A stretch of 38,454 bases of DNA from Chloroflexota bacterium (GTDB lineage: Bacteria; Chloroflexota; Dehalococcoidia; UBA2979). The DNA lies in the NCBI GenBank assembly GCA_027592645.1, contig JAQCKI010000006.1, forward strand, positions 1-38,454, written 5' to 3'. Shown piece after piece: positions 36,862-38,454 of the stretch. Position numbers and translations under genes: made by a program. The notes beneath the pieces were generated by a model. The model saw only the letters and a list, made by a program, of their open reading frames with translations. It did no database searches and had not been told where the DNA came from. How positions within the stretch are numbered: position 1 is the first letter of the stretch; every line of letters starts with the position of its first letter.

Positions 36862-38400
36862 ATGTCCGAGTTCCGCCCGAACACGCTCTACTACGGTGAC
36901 AACCTCGAGGTGCTCCGCGACTTCCCGTCGGAGTGCGTGGATCTCGTCTACCTCGACCCGCCGTTCAACTCCAACCGCTCCTACAACGTCCTCTTCAAGG
37001 AGGCGAAGGGCACCGAGGCCGAAGCCCAGATCGAGGCGTTCGGCGACACCTGGACCTGGGGCCAGCACACCTCAGAGGTCTACGACGGCGTTGTCAGCCG
37101 CGGCGATGACGTGGGCCGGCTGCTCCAGGCGTTCGTCGCCGCGCTCGGCCGCAACGACGTGACCGCGTACCTCACGATGATGGCGCCGCGCCTCGTCGAA
37201 CTCCGCCGCGTGATGAAGCCCACCGCCTCCATCTACCTCCATTGCGACCCGACCGCGAGCCACTATCTGAAGGTGCTGATGGACGCCGTGTTTGGGCCGC
37301 AGAACTACGTGAACGAGATCGTCTGGAAGCGTTCGGACGCGCACAGTGACGCAGGTCAGGGTGCGAAGCACCTTGGCCGCATCCACGACTCCCTGCTGTA
37401 CTACCGCCGTTCCCCTGCAGCAGTGTTCAACGTGCAGTACACGCCCCTTCCCGAGAGCACGATTACGAATTGGTACAAGCACGTCGAGCCAGAAACTGGG
37501 CGACGTTACAACCTCGGCGACATCACCGGGCCCGGTGGGGCGGCGAAAGGTAATCCGCAGTACGAGTTCCTTGGCGTGACCAGGTACTGGCGATATAGCC
37601 GCGAACGCATGCAGGAGTTGTACGAGCAGGGTCGCGTGGTACAGAGGCGGCCTGGGTCAGTACCCGCGATAAAGCGCTATCTCGACGAGAGCCGGGGCGT
37701 CGCTCTTCAGGACGTCTGGACCGATATCGAGATGCTCCGCGGCCTGCGTACTGGTGAACGCTTGGGCTACCCGACTCAGAAGCCCGAAGCGCTCTTGGAG
37801 CGCATCATTGCGACTTCCTCGAACGAGGGTGACGTGGTGCTCGACCCGTTCTGCGGCTGCGGCACCGCCACCGTCGCAGCGCATCGGCTCAAGCGGCAAT
37901 GGGTCGGCATCGACATCACCTATCTCGCCGTTGACTTGATGCGGCGGCGGCTCATCGACACTTTCCCGGGCGACTTCCCGGACGGCGTCCACGTGGACGG
38001 TGACCCCGCGGACGAAGCCGCGGCGCTCGCGCTGGCCGAACGGGACAAGTACCAGTTCCAGTACTGGGCCGTCGCGAAACTTGGCGGTACCGCGCGCGGC
38101 GGCGAGAACCGCAAGGGCATGGACCGCGGCATCGACGGCGTGACCACGTTCCCGGAGCAGGACGGCCCCGATCAGCCCGACACCCGCCGCTTCGCCCAGG
38201 TGATCATCTCCGTGAAGGGCGGCGGCACGGGACCGAAGGATGTTCGTGATCTCCACGGCACCGTCGAACGCGAGAAGGCCGCCATTGGCGTGCTCGTCAT
38301 CGCCTCGGAACCCACGCGCGAGATGCGGAGGGAGGCCGCGGCGGCGGGACTCTACACGTCGCCGTGGGACGGCAAGACCTACGCCGCATCCAACTCCTGA
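36862..38400 (+). CDS. Site-specific DNA methyltransferase (N4/N6, DPPF motif IV) with C-terminal nuclease-like domain; apparent 3' frameshift
   Basis: 'VDLVYLDPPFNSNRSYNVLF', 'GYPTQKPEALLERIIATSSNEGDVVLDPFCGCGTATVAAHRLKRQWVGIDI', C-terminal 'RGIDGVTTF...RFAQVIISVKGGGTGPKDVRDLHGTVEREKAAIGVLVIASEPTREMRREAAAAGLYTS'. Expected C-terminal residues continue in another frame past the TGA at 38398. Confidence 0.88.
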   Translation: MSEFRPNTLYYGDNLEVLRDFPSECVDLVYLDPPFNSNRSYNVLFKEAKGTEAEAQIEAFGDTWTWGQHTSEVYDGVVSRGDDVGRLLQAFVAALGRNDVTAYLTMMAPRLVELRRVMKPTASIYLHCDPTASHYLKVLMDAVFGPQNYVNEIVWKRSDAHSDAGQGAKHLGRIHDSLLYYRRSPAAVFNVQYTPLPESTITNWYKHVEPETGRRYNLGDITGPGGAAKGNPQYEFLGVTRYWRYSRERMQELYEQGRVVQRRPGSVPAIKRYLDESRGVALQDVWTDIEMLRGLRTGERLGYPTQKPEALLERIIATSSNEGDVVLDPFCGCGTATVAAHRLKRQWVGIDITYLAVDLMRRRLIDTFPGDFPDGVHVDGDPADEAAALALAERDKYQFQYWAVAKLGGTARGGENRKGMDRGIDGVTTFPEQDGPDQPDTRRFAQVIISVKGGGTGPKDVRDLHGTVEREKAAIGVLVIASEPTREMRREAAAAGLYTSPWDGKTYAASNS

Positions 38401-38454
38401 CGGCGGGCGAGATCGTGCACGGCAAGCGGATTGACATGCCGTCGCAGCGCGGCA

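Overview
GC-rich bacterial chromosomal segment, probably Chloroflexota-like (inferred from gene content and a Gram-positive-type SOS box; not proven). It is densely coding. Recognisable genes include an acyl-CoA dehydrogenase-family oxidoreductase, glyoxalase, SRPBCC protein, enoyl-CoA hydratase, a membrane sensor-LuxR regulator, pyrG, a DUF2269-like membrane protein, a transaldolase/F6P aldolase and rho. These are followed by a LysM-M23 peptidase, MBL-fold protein, FabF-like and FabH ketoacyl synthases, a sigma factor, and the hrcA-grpE-dnaK-(phosphatase)-dnaJ-prmA heat-shock cluster with a perfect CIRCE. The remainder holds a second M23 peptidase, two convergent MoxR/DUF58 loci, dnaE and a DNA methyltransferase. 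Points most worth a second look: (1) two convergent MoxR-DUF58 loci, one carrying a transglutaminase-like protein whose Cys/His/Asp triad reads Phe/Trp/Asn; (2) a sigma-FabH-'FabF'-MBL cluster in which the FabF-like protein lacks the nucleophilic Cys and the MBL protein lacks most metal ligands; (3) a C8 tract between the only plausible starts and the body of the sigma factor; (4) a one-component membrane sensor-LuxR fusion; (5) two tandem ~155-bp elements with terminal inverted repeats upstream of pyrG; (6) a LexA-type palindrome between dnaE and the methyltransferase; (7) a 3' frameshift in the methyltransferase-nuclease gene. All calls come from reading sequence and motifs; no searches were run.
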